The position numbers and the translations under genes are program-made. From the NCBI RefSeq assembly GCF_016405905.1, contig NZ_JAEFCB010000002.1:331861-395860 (forward strand): DNA of 64,000 nt. The letters are read 5' to 3'. The notes beneath the pieces are model-generated. The model did not search any database. It worked only from the letters and a program-made list of their open reading frames with translations, and was not told where the DNA came from. This document shows, one piece after another, positions 54,968-63,242 of the stretch. The DNA is from Variovorax sp. IB41. GTDB taxonomy: Bacteria > Pseudomonadota > Gammaproteobacteria > Burkholderiales > Burkholderiaceae_C. Position 1 is the stretch's first letter, and every line of letters starts with the position of its first letter.

Positions 54968-55842
54968 CGCCCGACCTGATGGACGCCGGCGCCGAGCGCG
55001 CGGCGCGCGCCAGCGGCATTCACTATGTGAGCGGCAGCACCGAATCGGGCGGCCGCGAGGCCGGCTTCGGCCGCATCGCGACGCCGGGCGAGGTCGACGT
55101 CACGCACGGCCGCATCCTGTACCTGGAAGACGTGAGCGTGAGCTTCGACGGCTTCAAGGCCATCAACAAGCTCTCGCTGGACATCGCACCGGGCGAGCTG
55201 CGCTGCATCATCGGCCCCAACGGCGCGGGCAAGACCACGATGATGGACATCATCACCGGCAAGACCCGGCCCGATTCGGGCACCGTGTTCTTCGGCAGCA
55301 CCATCGACCTCCTGCGCCACCGAGAAGCCGACATCGCGCAGCTGGGCATCGGCCGCAAGTTCCAAAAGCCGACGGTGTTCGAGCACCTCACCGTGTTCGA
55401 GAACCTCGAACTCGCGTTGAAGACCAACAAGGGCGTGCGCGCCTCGATGCTGTTCAGGCTCGACTCGGCGCAGAGCGATCGCCTGGCCGAAGTGCTCGAG
55501 ACCATTCACCTGGCCGACAGCGTGTCGCGTCTCGCGGGCAACCTGAGCCACGGCCAGAAGCAGTGGCTGGAGATCGGCATGCTCCTGATGCAGGACCCCA
55601 AGCTGCTGCTGCTCGACGAGCCCGTGGCCGGCATGACCGATGAGGAAACGGCGCGCACCGCCGAGCTCTTTCTCACGCTCAAGGGCAAGCATTCGCTGAT
55701 GGTGGTGGAGCACGACATGAGCTTCATCCGCACCATCTCCGAGATCGTCACGGTGCTGTGCGACGGCTCGGTGCTCGCGCAGGGCACGCTCGACGAGGTG
55801 CAGGCCGACGAGCGCGTGATCGAGGTCTACCTGGGCCGCTGA
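54964..55842 (+). CDS. urtD: Urea ABC transporter ATP-binding protein UrtD
   Basis: 292-residue LivG-class ATPase. The first 50 residues are a non-conserved polar extension; the domain starts LYLEDVSVSFDGFKAIN. Walker A is GPNGAGKTT, the signature is LSHGQKQWLEIGMLL and Walker B is LLLLDEPVAGMTDEET; the switch His is in VVEHDMSF. The extension may mean that the true start is internal, but the ATGA overlap with urtC supports ATG 54964. Confidence 0.94.
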   Translation: MTPDLMDAGAERAARASGIHYVSGSTESGGREAGFGRIATPGEVDVTHGRILYLEDVSVSFDGFKAINKLSLDIAPGELRCIIGPNGAGKTTMMDIITGKTRPDSGTVFFGSTIDLLRHREADIAQLGIGRKFQKPTVFEHLTVFENLELALKTNKGVRASMLFRLDSAQSDRLAEVLETIHLADSVSRLAGNLSHGQKQWLEIGMLLMQDPKLLLLDEPVAGMTDEETARTAELFLTLKGKHSLMVVEHDMSFIRTISEIVTVLCDGSVLAQGTLDEVQADERVIEVYLGR

Positions 55843-55854
55843 GGAACCGAAGCC

Positions 55855-56547
55855 ATGCTGACAGTCAAGAACATCCACCAGTACTACGGCGGCTCGCACA
55901 TCCTCCGGGACGTGAGCTTTCAAGCGACGCTCGGCAAGGTCACCGTGCTGCTGGGCCGCAACGGCGTGGGCAAGACGACGCTGCTCAAGTCGCTGATGGG
56001 CCTCGTGCCCATCAAGAGCGGCAGCATCGAGCTGGAGGGCAAGCCGATCCAGAAGGCCACGCCGTACGACAGGGCGAGGGCGGGCATCGGCTTCGTGCCG
56101 CAGGGCCGCGAGATCTTCGCGCGGCTCACGGTCGAAGAGAACCTGCGCATGGGCCTGGCCTACAAGAGCGGCAGCACGCCCATTCCGTCGGAGCTGTTCG
56201 AGCTCTTCCCGGTGCTGAAGCAGATGATCAACCGGCGCGGCGGCGACCTCTCGGGCGGGCAGCAGCAGCAACTGGCCATCGCGCGCGCCCTCGCGCCCAA
56301 GCCCAAGCTGCTGATCCTGGACGAGCCCACCGAAGGCATCCAGCCGAGCATCATCAAGGACATCGGCCGCGTCATCCGCATGCTGGCCGACCGCGGCGAC
56401 ATGGCCATCGTGCTGTGCGAGCAGTACTACGACTTCGCGCAGGAACTGGCCGACGACTACCTCGTGATGGAGCGCGGCGAGGTCATCGCGCGCGGCCTGG
56501 GCAAGGACATGGAAGCGCAGGGCGTGCGCCAGCTCGTGGCGATTTAG
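55855..56547 (+). CDS. urtE: Urea ABC transporter ATP-binding protein UrtE
   Basis: 230-residue LivF-class ATPase. Walker A is GRNGVGKTT, the signature is LSGGQQQQLAIARAL and Walker B is LLILDEPTEGIQPSI; IQYY/NIHQYYGGSHIL at the N-terminus is typical of UrtE. Last gene of urtABCDE. Urease genes do not follow, so the urease (if any) is elsewhere. Repeat B starts 6 bases after the stop codon. Confidence 0.95.
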   Translation: MLTVKNIHQYYGGSHILRDVSFQATLGKVTVLLGRNGVGKTTLLKSLMGLVPIKSGSIELEGKPIQKATPYDRARAGIGFVPQGREIFARLTVEENLRMGLAYKSGSTPIPSELFELFPVLKQMINRRGGDLSGGQQQQLAIARALAPKPKLLILDEPTEGIQPSIIKDIGRVIRMLADRGDMAIVLCEQYYDFAQELADDYLVMERGEVIARGLGKDMEAQGVRQLVAI

Positions 56548-56552
56548 GCACA

Positions 56553-56643
56553 CCCCCAGGCTTGCCCACTTCGTGTGGCCGCCAACCCCCTTGCAGGGGG
56601 CAACACCAGCGGCCCGGCAAAGCCGGTTCCGCGGTGTTCCTGG
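56553..56643 (+). repeat. Repeat B, copy 3
   Basis: Follows urtE in the same orientation. Bases 56581-56640 are identical to 33241-33300 in the ppk2 copy; the first 25 bases diverge, but ACTTCGTGT and the leading CCCCCAG are kept. Same paired hairpins. The rest of the 268-base gap up to the next gene shows a TAAAAT hexamer (56765-56770), a possible promoter for the MFS gene. Confidence 0.92.
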
Positions 56644-56815
56644 AATGAATTCCCGACGGCACCGCATGAGAGTTCAGGGGTTGGCTACGGACATGCAGCC
56701 GTTCAACGTTGCGGCACCGCGGGGTCTTGGCATCTGCGTATCGGTCTCGATTCAGGGTTTACCCTAAAATTGACCCTTGCCCGTCGCCGCCGGGCGCCCT
56801 CCCAGGAGCCTGGCC

Positions 56816-58060
56816 TTGAACGCCTCCCCACCCGCGCTGGACAGCGCGGACACCACTGTTTCCGTCACTTCGCCGTCGTCGAAGCCCGTCAATTTCGTGC
56901 GGGCCGTGCTCGCGCTCGGGGTCGGCGGCTTCGCCATCGGCACGGGCGAATTCGTCATCATGGGCCTGCTGCCCGAAGTCGCGCGCGACATCGACGTCAG
57001 CATTCCGCAGGCCGGCCACGTCATCAGCGCCTATGCGCTCGGCGTGGTCGTCGGCGCCCCGGTGCTGGCCGTGCTCGCGGCAGGGTGGGGCCGGCGCGCC
57101 TTGCTGATCGCACTGATGGCCGTGTTCGCGGCCGGCAATTTTGCCAGCGCGATGGCGCCGGGATATCTCTCGCTCAACCTGCTGCGCTTTGCCACGGGCC
57201 TGCCGCACGGCACCTACTTCGGCGTGGCCGCGCTCGTGGCCGCGACGCTCGCGCCACCCGGGCGCCGCGCGCGCGCAGTCGGCCTCGTGATGCTCGGGCT
57301 CACCGGCGCCACGCTGGTCGGCGTGCCCATCGCCGCATGGCTCGGCCAGCTCTTCGGCTGGCGCGCGGCCTTCGTGTTCGTCGGCGTGATCGCGCTCGTG
57401 GCCGTGGTGCTCCTGCGCCGCGACGTGCCCGACATCGCCGCCGCGGCCGGCGCCAGCCCGTGGCGCGAGCTCGGCGCGCTCAAGCGCAAGCAGGTGTGGT
57501 TCACGCTGGGCATCAGCGCCATCGGCTTCGGCGGCATGTTCGCGGTGTTCAGCTACATCAAGCCGACGCTCACCGAGGTGGCGCACCTGTCGGTGCACAA
57601 CGTGCCCTTCGTGCTCGCGCTGTTCGGCCTGGGCATGGTCACCGGCAATATCGTGGGCTCGCGGATGGCCGACAAGTCGCTCATGCGCACCATCGCCGGC
57701 GTGCTCGTGTACGCGGTGCTGGTGCTCGCGCTCTTCACCTTCGCGGCGCAGCACGTGGTCACGGCCGCCATCGGCGTGTTCCTCATCGGCACCACCGTGG
57801 CCATCGGCCCGGCGCTGCAGATCCGCCTGATGGACGTGGCCGGCGATGCGCAGACGCTCGCCGCCGCGCTCAACCATTCGGCCTTCAACATGGCCAATGC
57901 ACTGGGCGCGTGGCTCGGCGGCGTGGCGATTGCCGCGGGCCTGGGCTGGACCTCGACCGGCTGGGTCGGCGCACTGCTCGCGCTCGCCGGCATCGGCATC
58001 TTCGGCTGGGGTGTGATGAGCGCGCGCGCCGATGCGCGGCGCCCGCAAATGGCCGCCTGA
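56816..58060 (+). CDS. MFS exporter, AraJ/sugar-efflux type
   Basis: 414-residue DHA1-family transporter with 12 helices. FAIGTGEFVIMGLLPEVARD in TM1 and the loop-2 region GWGRRALLIALMAVFAAGN. Other features are GLPHGTYFGVAALVAATLA and FALFGLGMVTGN-type motifs (the text reads FVLALFGLGMVTGN). TTG 56816 is chosen because AGGAG lies about 9 bases upstream; another TTG at 56777 has no such site. Relatives export arabinose, purines or chloramphenicol; substrate unknown here. The 36 bases after the gene hold nothing obvious. Confidence 0.88.
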   Translation: MNASPPALDSADTTVSVTSPSSKPVNFVRAVLALGVGGFAIGTGEFVIMGLLPEVARDIDVSIPQAGHVISAYALGVVVGAPVLAVLAAGWGRRALLIALMAVFAAGNFASAMAPGYLSLNLLRFATGLPHGTYFGVAALVAATLAPPGRRARAVGLVMLGLTGATLVGVPIAAWLGQLFGWRAAFVFVGVIALVAVVLLRRDVPDIAAAAGASPWRELGALKRKQVWFTLGISAIGFGGMFAVFSYIKPTLTEVAHLSVHNVPFVLALFGLGMVTGNIVGSRMADKSLMRTIAGVLVYAVLVLALFTFAAQHVVTAAIGVFLIGTTVAIGPALQIRLMDVAGDAQTLAAALNHSAFNMANALGAWLGGVAIAAGLGWTSTGWVGALLALAGIGIFGWGVMSARADARRPQMAA

Positions 58061-58096
58061 TCTTTCGCGCTCCGGGCCAGCTGCCGCGTCGCCGGC

Positions 58097-58789
58097 CTAC
58101 TGCGCGGCCGGTGGCGCCGTTCTCTCGCGCAGCAGCGTCGTGAAGTTCCGCAGCTCGGCCGCGTTCAGGTCCGACACGGCCCATGCCTGCATGCCGCCTT
58201 GCGCCCAGTGCGCGAGCTGGTAACCCTGCCGCGTGGAGAAGGCGGGCGCCTGCGCCTTCGCATCGGCCGCGGGCCAGACGAAGAGGTTGATGACATGCGG
58301 GCCTGACCGGTAGACCAGCGCCGCCACCGTGCGCCCATCCAGGTAGTCGAGCCGCCCGCCGGTGAGCGCGAAGCCTTCGGCGGCCAGGTCGACCACGGGC
58401 GGCGAGAAGTCGAGCTTGCCGGCGAACCACGGCTTCACCGTGTGCTGGTCGGTCGAGGCCACGTCGGCCAGATGCGAGGCCATCAGCGAGCGCACATGGT
58501 TGGCCGCGACGGCCTCGCCCAACGCGTCCTGCGGCGCCATCGGGGCTGCCAGCAGAACAAGCGCAAGACCCCAGGCCGTGGCCGCGCCGGCGCCGAAGCC
58601 GACCAGCCCCTGCCACCAGCCGCGCCGGTTGCGTCGGCCGTGCACGGGGACGGCAGGCGCGGCAGCGGCCGTCGTGCCTGCCTCGGAACGCAGCGCCTGC
58701 GCGATGCGCCCGGCCAGCGCCGCCGGCGGCGTGTGCCGCACGGCGTGGCGCCGGACCATCAGCCCCAGCTCGTCGTCAGGAATTGGCAT
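58097..58789 (-). CDS. Anti-sigma factor (membrane-anchored)
   Basis: 230-residue single-pass protein. Cytosolic N-terminus (residues 1-55), one helix (about 60-85, GLVGFGAGAATAWGLALVLLA), and a periplasmic domain of about 140 residues (90-230). No H-x3-C-x2-C zinc motif, so it is a non-zinc anti-sigma factor. The periplasmic part (TVKPWFAGKLDFSPPVVDLA, then VALVYRSGPHVINLFVWP) resembles the domain found in many ECF-linked anti-sigma factors of proteobacteria. Overlaps the sigma gene by 14 bases. Confidence 0.87.
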   Translation of the reverse strand: MPIPDDELGLMVRRHAVRHTPPAALAGRIAQALRSEAGTTAAAAPAVPVHGRRNRRGWWQGLVGFGAGAATAWGLALVLLAAPMAPQDALGEAVAANHVRSLMASHLADVASTDQHTVKPWFAGKLDFSPPVVDLAAEGFALTGGRLDYLDGRTVAALVYRSGPHVINLFVWPAADAKAQAPAFSTRQGYQLAHWAQGGMQAWAVSDLNAAELRNFTTLLRERTAPPAAQ

Positions 58790-59351
58790 GGTGTGTCCTT
58801 TCCGCCGTGTTGCCCGGGCGTTCGTCGCGCAGGCTTTCGCGCAGCAGGGCCCGGGCGCGCGAGAGCCGCGACATCACCGTGCCCAGCGGCACGCCGGCAA
58901 TGCGCGCGATGTCTTCATAGCGCATCTCCTCCAGCTCGCGCAGCACGATCACCTCGCGATAGACCGCGGGCAGGGCGTCGATGGCGGCATTGATGCGCTC
59001 GCCCTGCACGCGCTGCTCCCACTGCCGGGCCGGGTCGCCCGCATCCGAAGAGGCCGGGGATGCCGCTGCCTCGCTGTCGCGCAGCTCGTCGAATTCCAGC
59101 TGGTCGGCCAGCTGCCGGTTCTGCCGCATCCAGTCGTAGCAGGCATTGCGCACGATGCCCAGCAGCCAGGGCCGCGCGTTCTCGCCGCGCAGGCTCTCGA
59201 AAAAACGAAAGGCCCGCAGGTACGCCTCCTGCACCGCGTCGTCGGCCAACTGGTCGTCGCGCAACAGCCAGCGCGCAAGGTTCCATGCCGCATCGAGATG
59301 CGGCAGCGCGGCGGCTTCGAACTGGCGGGTGCGGTCGGTCAGATCGGTCAA
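58776..59351 (-). CDS. ECF-type RNA polymerase sigma factor
   Basis: 191-residue group 4 sigma-70 factor. Region 2 (residues 15-85): AWNLARWLLRDDQLADDAVQ, then YLRAFRFFESLRG, then WLLGIVRNACYDWMR. Region 4 (120-175): INAAIDALPAVYREVIVLRE, then GVPLGTVMSRLSRARALL. A polar linker carries DSEAAASPASSDAGD. TTG 59351 is the likely start, with AGGAAG about 12 bases upstream. Operon with its anti-sigma factor; own promoter copy upstream. Confidence 0.93.
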   Translation of the reverse strand: MTDLTDRTRQFEAAALPHLDAAWNLARWLLRDDQLADDAVQEAYLRAFRFFESLRGENARPWLLGIVRNACYDWMRQNRQLADQLEFDELRDSEAAASPASSDAGDPARQWEQRVQGERINAAIDALPAVYREVIVLRELEEMRYEDIARIAGVPLGTVMSRLSRARALLRESLRDERPGNTAERTHHANS

Positions 59352-59369
59352 TGGATTGGTTCTTCCTGC

Positions 59370-59397
59370 ATGACGCGGCGAGCGCGCGTTTTATTCC
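59370..59397 (-). promoter_or_regulatory. ECF-type promoter driving the sigma/anti-sigma operon
   Basis: Minus strand reads GGAATAA (59397-59391), 15 bases, CGTCAT (59375-59370). The same hexamer pair and spacing occur on the plus strand in front of the beta-propeller gene. Form and spacing suit ECF sigma factors. The site ends 19 bases before the TTG start, giving a short leader. Confidence 0.8.
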
Positions 59398-59420
59398 ATC
59401 TTTTTTTTCGAGGCCTGCGG

Positions 59421-59448
59421 GGAATAAGCGGGGCGCGCCGTGCGTCAT
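59421..59448 (+). promoter_or_regulatory. ECF-type promoter driving the beta-propeller-cupredoxin gene
   Basis: Plus strand reads GGAATAA (59421-59427), 15 bases, CGTCAT (59443-59448). It lies 47 bases before the ATG at 59495. Identical in both motifs and spacer length to the divergent site at 59370-59397, so one sigma factor should read both. Confidence 0.8.
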
Positions 59449-59494
59449 GCCTTGCGTCGATTCTCTTTCCACTCTTTGTCTGGAGTCTTTCATC

Positions 59495-60787
59495 ATGATC
59501 GCCATTCCCCGGCTTGCGCGCATCCTCGCCGTTCTCGCGGCCTCGAGCACCTTCGCTTTCACCGCGCTGGCCGCGGGCCCCAAGGCCTACGTCGGCAACT
59601 TCAAGGACAGCACGGTCAGCGTGATCGACACCGGCACCGAGCGGGTGCTCGCCACGGTGCCGGTGGCCGCGGGGCCGGACGGCATCGTCATCTCCCCGAA
59701 CGGGCGCAGCGTGTTCGTGAGCGGGGCCAGCGCTTCCGCGCTGAGCGAGATCGATGCCGCGACCGACAGCGTCGCGCACACCATCGAGGTCGGCAAGGGC
59801 CCGCAGGGACTGGCTGCGACGGCTGACGGCCGCTGGGTGCTGGTGGCCGTCAACGGCGACGACCGCGTGGCCTTCGTCGACACCGCGACGCACGCCGTGA
59901 GCGCCACCGTGCCCGTGCCCAAGCCGCACACCATCGCCGTGCGGCCCGACGGCCGGCAGGCCTATGTCGCCTCACAGGAGCCGGGGCATTTCGCGCTGGT
60001 GGTCATCGACCTGGCGACACGCAAGGCGGTGGCCGAGATCCCGCTGGAGAAGGCGCCGCGCGACCTGGAGTTCGGCCACGATGGCAAGGCGCTGTACCTG
60101 ACGCTGGCGGGCGTGGCCGCCGTGCAGGTGCTGGATGCGGCGACGAACCAGTGGCAGACGCCTGTCGCCACGGGCGTCTCGCCTCACATCGCCCAGCACT
60201 TCGCCGGCATGGCCAGCGGCGTGGTGGTCGTGCAGGGGCCGGGCGAGGTCATGCTGTTCGACCCGGCGGCGCGCGCGCCGGGCCGCAGCATCGGCGTGGG
60301 CAAGCAGCCGCACTGGCTCGACATCTCGGCGGACGGCAAGAAGCTGTGGGTGAGCAACGAAGGCTCCAACGACGTGAGCGTGATCGACCTGGCGGGCGGG
60401 CCGGCGCACACCGTGGCGGTGGGCAATGCGCCGCGCAAGATCGCCGTGCAGCGCATGGCCGGCCCGGGCCGCGCGCACGCCGGCGGCTCGGCCCACGTTG
60501 CCATCCGCAACTTCGCGTTCGAGCCCGCGCAGGTCACCGTCAGCGTCGGCCAGACCCTGACGTGGCAGAACGACGACGGCGCGCCGCACGGCGTGGTCTT
60601 CAAGGACGGTTCGGCCGGCATCGACCTGCTGCTGCCCGGCAAGGCCTTCGCGCGCAGCTTCGACAAGCCGGGCGTGTACGACTACGCCTGCTCGGTGCAC
60701 CCGTACATGACGGCGCGGGTCACGGTGGTGGCGGCGCCGTCGCGCGCCGCGGCGTCTTCGGCTCAGCGCGCGCCGAGCGCCTCGTAG
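59495..60787 (+). CDS. Secreted YVTN/YncE-type beta-propeller fused to a cupredoxin domain
   Basis: 430-residue exported protein. Signal peptide (residues 1-26). Residues 28-325 are a seven-bladed-type propeller with repeats such as AYVGNFKDSTVSVIDTGTERV and LWVSNEGSNDVSVIDLAGG. Residues about 340-412 are a plastocyanin-like domain with a complete type 1 copper site: His365, Cys399, His402, Met405 (YACSVHPYM). A short Ala/Ser tail ends the chain. Driven by an ECF-type promoter and divergent from the sigma gene. Likely a periplasmic copper or electron-carrying protein; its partner is unknown. Its 3' end overlaps the convergent SorC gene by 25 bases. Confidence 0.9.
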   Translation: MIAIPRLARILAVLAASSTFAFTALAAGPKAYVGNFKDSTVSVIDTGTERVLATVPVAAGPDGIVISPNGRSVFVSGASASALSEIDAATDSVAHTIEVGKGPQGLAATADGRWVLVAVNGDDRVAFVDTATHAVSATVPVPKPHTIAVRPDGRQAYVASQEPGHFALVVIDLATRKAVAEIPLEKAPRDLEFGHDGKALYLTLAGVAAVQVLDAATNQWQTPVATGVSPHIAQHFAGMASGVVVVQGPGEVMLFDPAARAPGRSIGVGKQPHWLDISADGKKLWVSNEGSNDVSVIDLAGGPAHTVAVGNAPRKIAVQRMAGPGRAHAGGSAHVAIRNFAFEPAQVTVSVGQTLTWQNDDGAPHGVVFKDGSAGIDLLLPGKAFARSFDKPGVYDYACSVHPYMTARVTVVAAPSRAAASSAQRAPSAS

Positions 60788-61722
60788 AGCTTCAGCGCCG
60801 CGCGCGCCGTCTGCTCGTCGCAGATCAGCACCGACAGCAATTTCGCCCGCAGCACGGCCGCGATGATCGGCGCCTTGTTCTCGCCGCCCGAGGCGACGAT
60901 CACCGTCGGAATACGGGCAAGCTCTTCGAGCGAGGGCGCCACCACGCGCTGGTTCAGCGCGTGCTTCACGGGCTTGCCGTGGCGGTCGAGGAACTGGCCG
61001 ATGATGTCGCCCACCGCCTTGGCCTGCTTCAGGCCCGCCACGGGCACGTCCTTGGGCAGCCCGTAGCGCACCAGCAATGACCGCGTGCTGAGGTCGCCCA
61101 CGCTCAGCAGCGCGACGTCGTTGGCCGCGATCTGACTGAACGCCTCCTTGAACACATCCTGCGAGACGATGGTGTCGCGCGACTTCGCGCTGCCCGCGTA
61201 CAGCGGCGCGGCCAGGTAGCTGCACTGCGCGCCGAGCCGCGCGGCGAACGCGCTCGCGGTCTCGAAGGTGTTGATCTCCAGCCCGCGCGTGAGCCCGCCC
61301 ATGATCGAGTTGACGTGCAGGTTCGGCCATTGCCCCGGCGTGACGTGGCGGATCGCCTCGCGCAGCGTCGCGCCCCAGCCCACGCCCAGGCCCCGCACGC
61401 GCTGCGTTTCCAGCAGCCGCGACAGGTATTCGCCCGCCGTGCGGCCCAGCAGCACCGGAATGAGGTCGGGGCTCTCGGGCGTCGGAATGATCACCGCTTC
61501 GCGCAGGCCGCACACCGTGCGCAGCTCCTCTTCGAGCCTCAGGCACCCCTCGTGGCGCGAGTTGATCTTGATGCTCACGAGCCCGCTCTCGCGCGCCTCG
61601 CCGAGCAGCCGGTTCACGCGCAGCCGCGTGAGCCCGAGCTTCGTGGCGATGCCGTCTTGCGTCAGCCCCTCCATGTAGTAGAGCCAGGCCACGCGCACGG
61701 CCACCTGATCTTCCTCAGCCAT
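60763..61722 (-). CDS. SorC/DeoR-family sugar-responsive transcriptional regulator
   Basis: 319-residue regulator. N-terminal HTH (residues 5-55; AWLYYMEGLTQDGIATKLGL, then TRLRVNRLLGEARESGLV). The sugar-phosphate-binding SorC domain (60-318) has GLGVGWGATLREAIRHVTPG, LGRTAGEYLSRLL and IVASGGENKAPIIAAVLRAKLL. Divergent from the glycerol-1-phosphate dehydrogenase and the ABC genes, whose operon it probably controls in response to a phosphorylated sugar or polyol. Confidence 0.92.
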   Translation of the reverse strand: MAEEDQVAVRVAWLYYMEGLTQDGIATKLGLTRLRVNRLLGEARESGLVSIKINSRHEGCLRLEEELRTVCGLREAVIIPTPESPDLIPVLLGRTAGEYLSRLLETQRVRGLGVGWGATLREAIRHVTPGQWPNLHVNSIMGGLTRGLEINTFETASAFAARLGAQCSYLAAPLYAGSAKSRDTIVSQDVFKEAFSQIAANDVALLSVGDLSTRSLLVRYGLPKDVPVAGLKQAKAVGDIIGQFLDRHGKPVKHALNQRVVAPSLEELARIPTVIVASGGENKAPIIAAVLRAKLLSVLICDEQTARAALKLYEALGAR

Positions 61723-61788
61723 CCGAATGCTCCGTTGTTGTGTGCCGATTCTGCCGCGTGATGGTGAAAACACCGGGTAGTCACCTGC

Positions 61789-61816
61789 TTGAAACAAATG
61801 CATTTCAGAATATACA
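61789..61816 (+). promoter_or_regulatory. Promoter of the dehydrogenase/ABC operon with overlapping inverted repeat
   Basis: -35 TTGAAA (61789-61794) and -10 TATACA (61811-61816), spacer 16 bases. An inverted repeat TGAAA-N8-TTTCA (61790-61807) overlaps the -35 and spacer, a likely SorC-type operator. This AT-rich spot stands out in a GC-rich context. The ATG at 61860 has CTGGAGA upstream. Confidence 0.6.
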
Positions 61817-61859
61817 CTTGTTCATCGCCGGCGAATCCGGCGCAAGAATCCCTGGAGAC

Positions 61860-63212
61860 ATGAGCGAACAGACATCCCCGCTGCGGGCCGCATTGCGCGA
61901 TGCCGCGGTCACGAAAGAAGTCGTCGTCGAGCGTGCCGCGGTGCGCGCGATGCCCGACGTGCTGCAGCGCGCCGCCCCCGGTGCGCGCTGGATGCTCGTG
62001 ACCGACGAGACCACCTGGGACGTCGCGGGCGAGGCCGCGCAGGCCTTGCTCGAAGCGCGCGGCATCGCGCTCGCGCCGCCGCTCATGCTGCCCGCGCGGC
62101 CGCGCCTCAAACCGCGCGTGTCGGCCTCGGCCACCATCGCGCGCCAGCTGGCCGCGCACGACCTCACGCCGGTGGCGGTGGGCTCGGGCGTCATCAGCGA
62201 CCTGGTCAAGCATGCGGCGTCGATCGCGGGCAAGCCTTACGTCTGCTTCGCCACCGCCGCTTCGATGGACGGCTATGCCGCTTCCGGCGCGGCGCTTCTC
62301 GATGAAGACGGCTTCAAGCGCACGCTCGCGTGCCCGCCGCCCGTTGCGGTGCTCGCTGACCTGGGCGTGCTGGGCGCCGCGCCCGCGCGCATGACGGCGT
62401 GGGGCTACGGCGATCTCGCGGGCAAGACCGTGGCCGGCGCCGACTGGCTGCTGGCCGATGCGCTGGGCGTCGAGGCCCTGAGCCGCCGCCCCTACGACAT
62501 GGTGCAGGCGCACCTGCGCGACTGGCTCGGCGCGCCCGGCCGCATCGCCGCGCGCGACCCCGAGGCCACGGGCGATCTCATGGCGGGCCTCCTGGTCAGC
62601 GGCTTCGCGATGCAGGCCCACGGCAACTCGCGCCCGGCCAGCGGCAGCGACCACCAGTTCTCCCATTTGTGGGAGATGGAGAACCTGCAGATCGACGGCG
62701 AACCCGCCGCGCACGGCGCCTGCGTGGGCGTCGGCTGCGTCGCGATGCTCGCGATGTACGAATGGCTGCTGGCGCGGCCCGATGCCGCCTTCGCATCGGC
62801 CGCAGTACAGGCACAAGACGGCTGGGACGACAGCGCACTCGCCCAAGAGATCGAGGCCGCCTTCGACCGCGAAGAATTCCGCACCGCCGCACGCGAGGAG
62901 ATGCAAGCCAAGCGCGCCGCCGGCGGCCGCCGCGCGCGCATCGAAAACCTCGCCGCCCTCTGGCCCGACCTGCGCGCCCAACTCGCGCACCAGCTCATCG
63001 GCGCAGCCGACATGCAGCAGCGCCTGCGCACCCTCGGCGGCGCCGCGCACCCCGACGACCTGGGCATCGCCGCCGCGCGCCTGGCCGCCGACTACCGCCG
63101 CGCGCGCCTCATCCGGCGCCGCTACACGGTGCTCGACCTGCTCGATGACCTCGGCTGGCTCGATGCCGCGATCACCGATCTCTTCAGCCCCGGCGGCTTC
63201 TGGTCCGCCTGA
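61860..63212 (+). CDS. sn-glycerol-1-phosphate dehydrogenase (AraM/EgsA-like)
   Basis: 450-residue NAD(P)-dependent, metal-requiring dehydrogenase of the iron-ADH/dehydroquinate-synthase fold. The nucleotide and substrate segments are PVAVGSGVISDLVKHAAS, CFATAASMDGYAASGAAL, ADLGVLGAAPARMTAWGYGD, and HGNSRPASGSDHQFSHLWEM (His metal ligands). This matches bacterial AraM and archaeal G1P dehydrogenases, which interconvert DHAP and glycerol-1-phosphate. A C-terminal extension of about 90 residues is present. Upstream of a UgpB-like binding protein and divergent from SorC, pointing to uptake and use of a glycerol-phosphate- or polyol-type compound. Confidence 0.85.
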   Translation: MSEQTSPLRAALRDAAVTKEVVVERAAVRAMPDVLQRAAPGARWMLVTDETTWDVAGEAAQALLEARGIALAPPLMLPARPRLKPRVSASATIARQLAAHDLTPVAVGSGVISDLVKHAASIAGKPYVCFATAASMDGYAASGAALLDEDGFKRTLACPPPVAVLADLGVLGAAPARMTAWGYGDLAGKTVAGADWLLADALGVEALSRRPYDMVQAHLRDWLGAPGRIAARDPEATGDLMAGLLVSGFAMQAHGNSRPASGSDHQFSHLWEMENLQIDGEPAAHGACVGVGCVAMLAMYEWLLARPDAAFASAAVQAQDGWDDSALAQEIEAAFDREEFRTAAREEMQAKRAAGGRRARIENLAALWPDLRAQLAHQLIGAADMQQRLRTLGGAAHPDDLGIAAARLAADYRRARLIRRRYTVLDLLDDLGWLDAAITDLFSPGGFWSA

Positions 63213-63242
63213 ACCTGCACCCACGATCCACAGGAGACAGCG

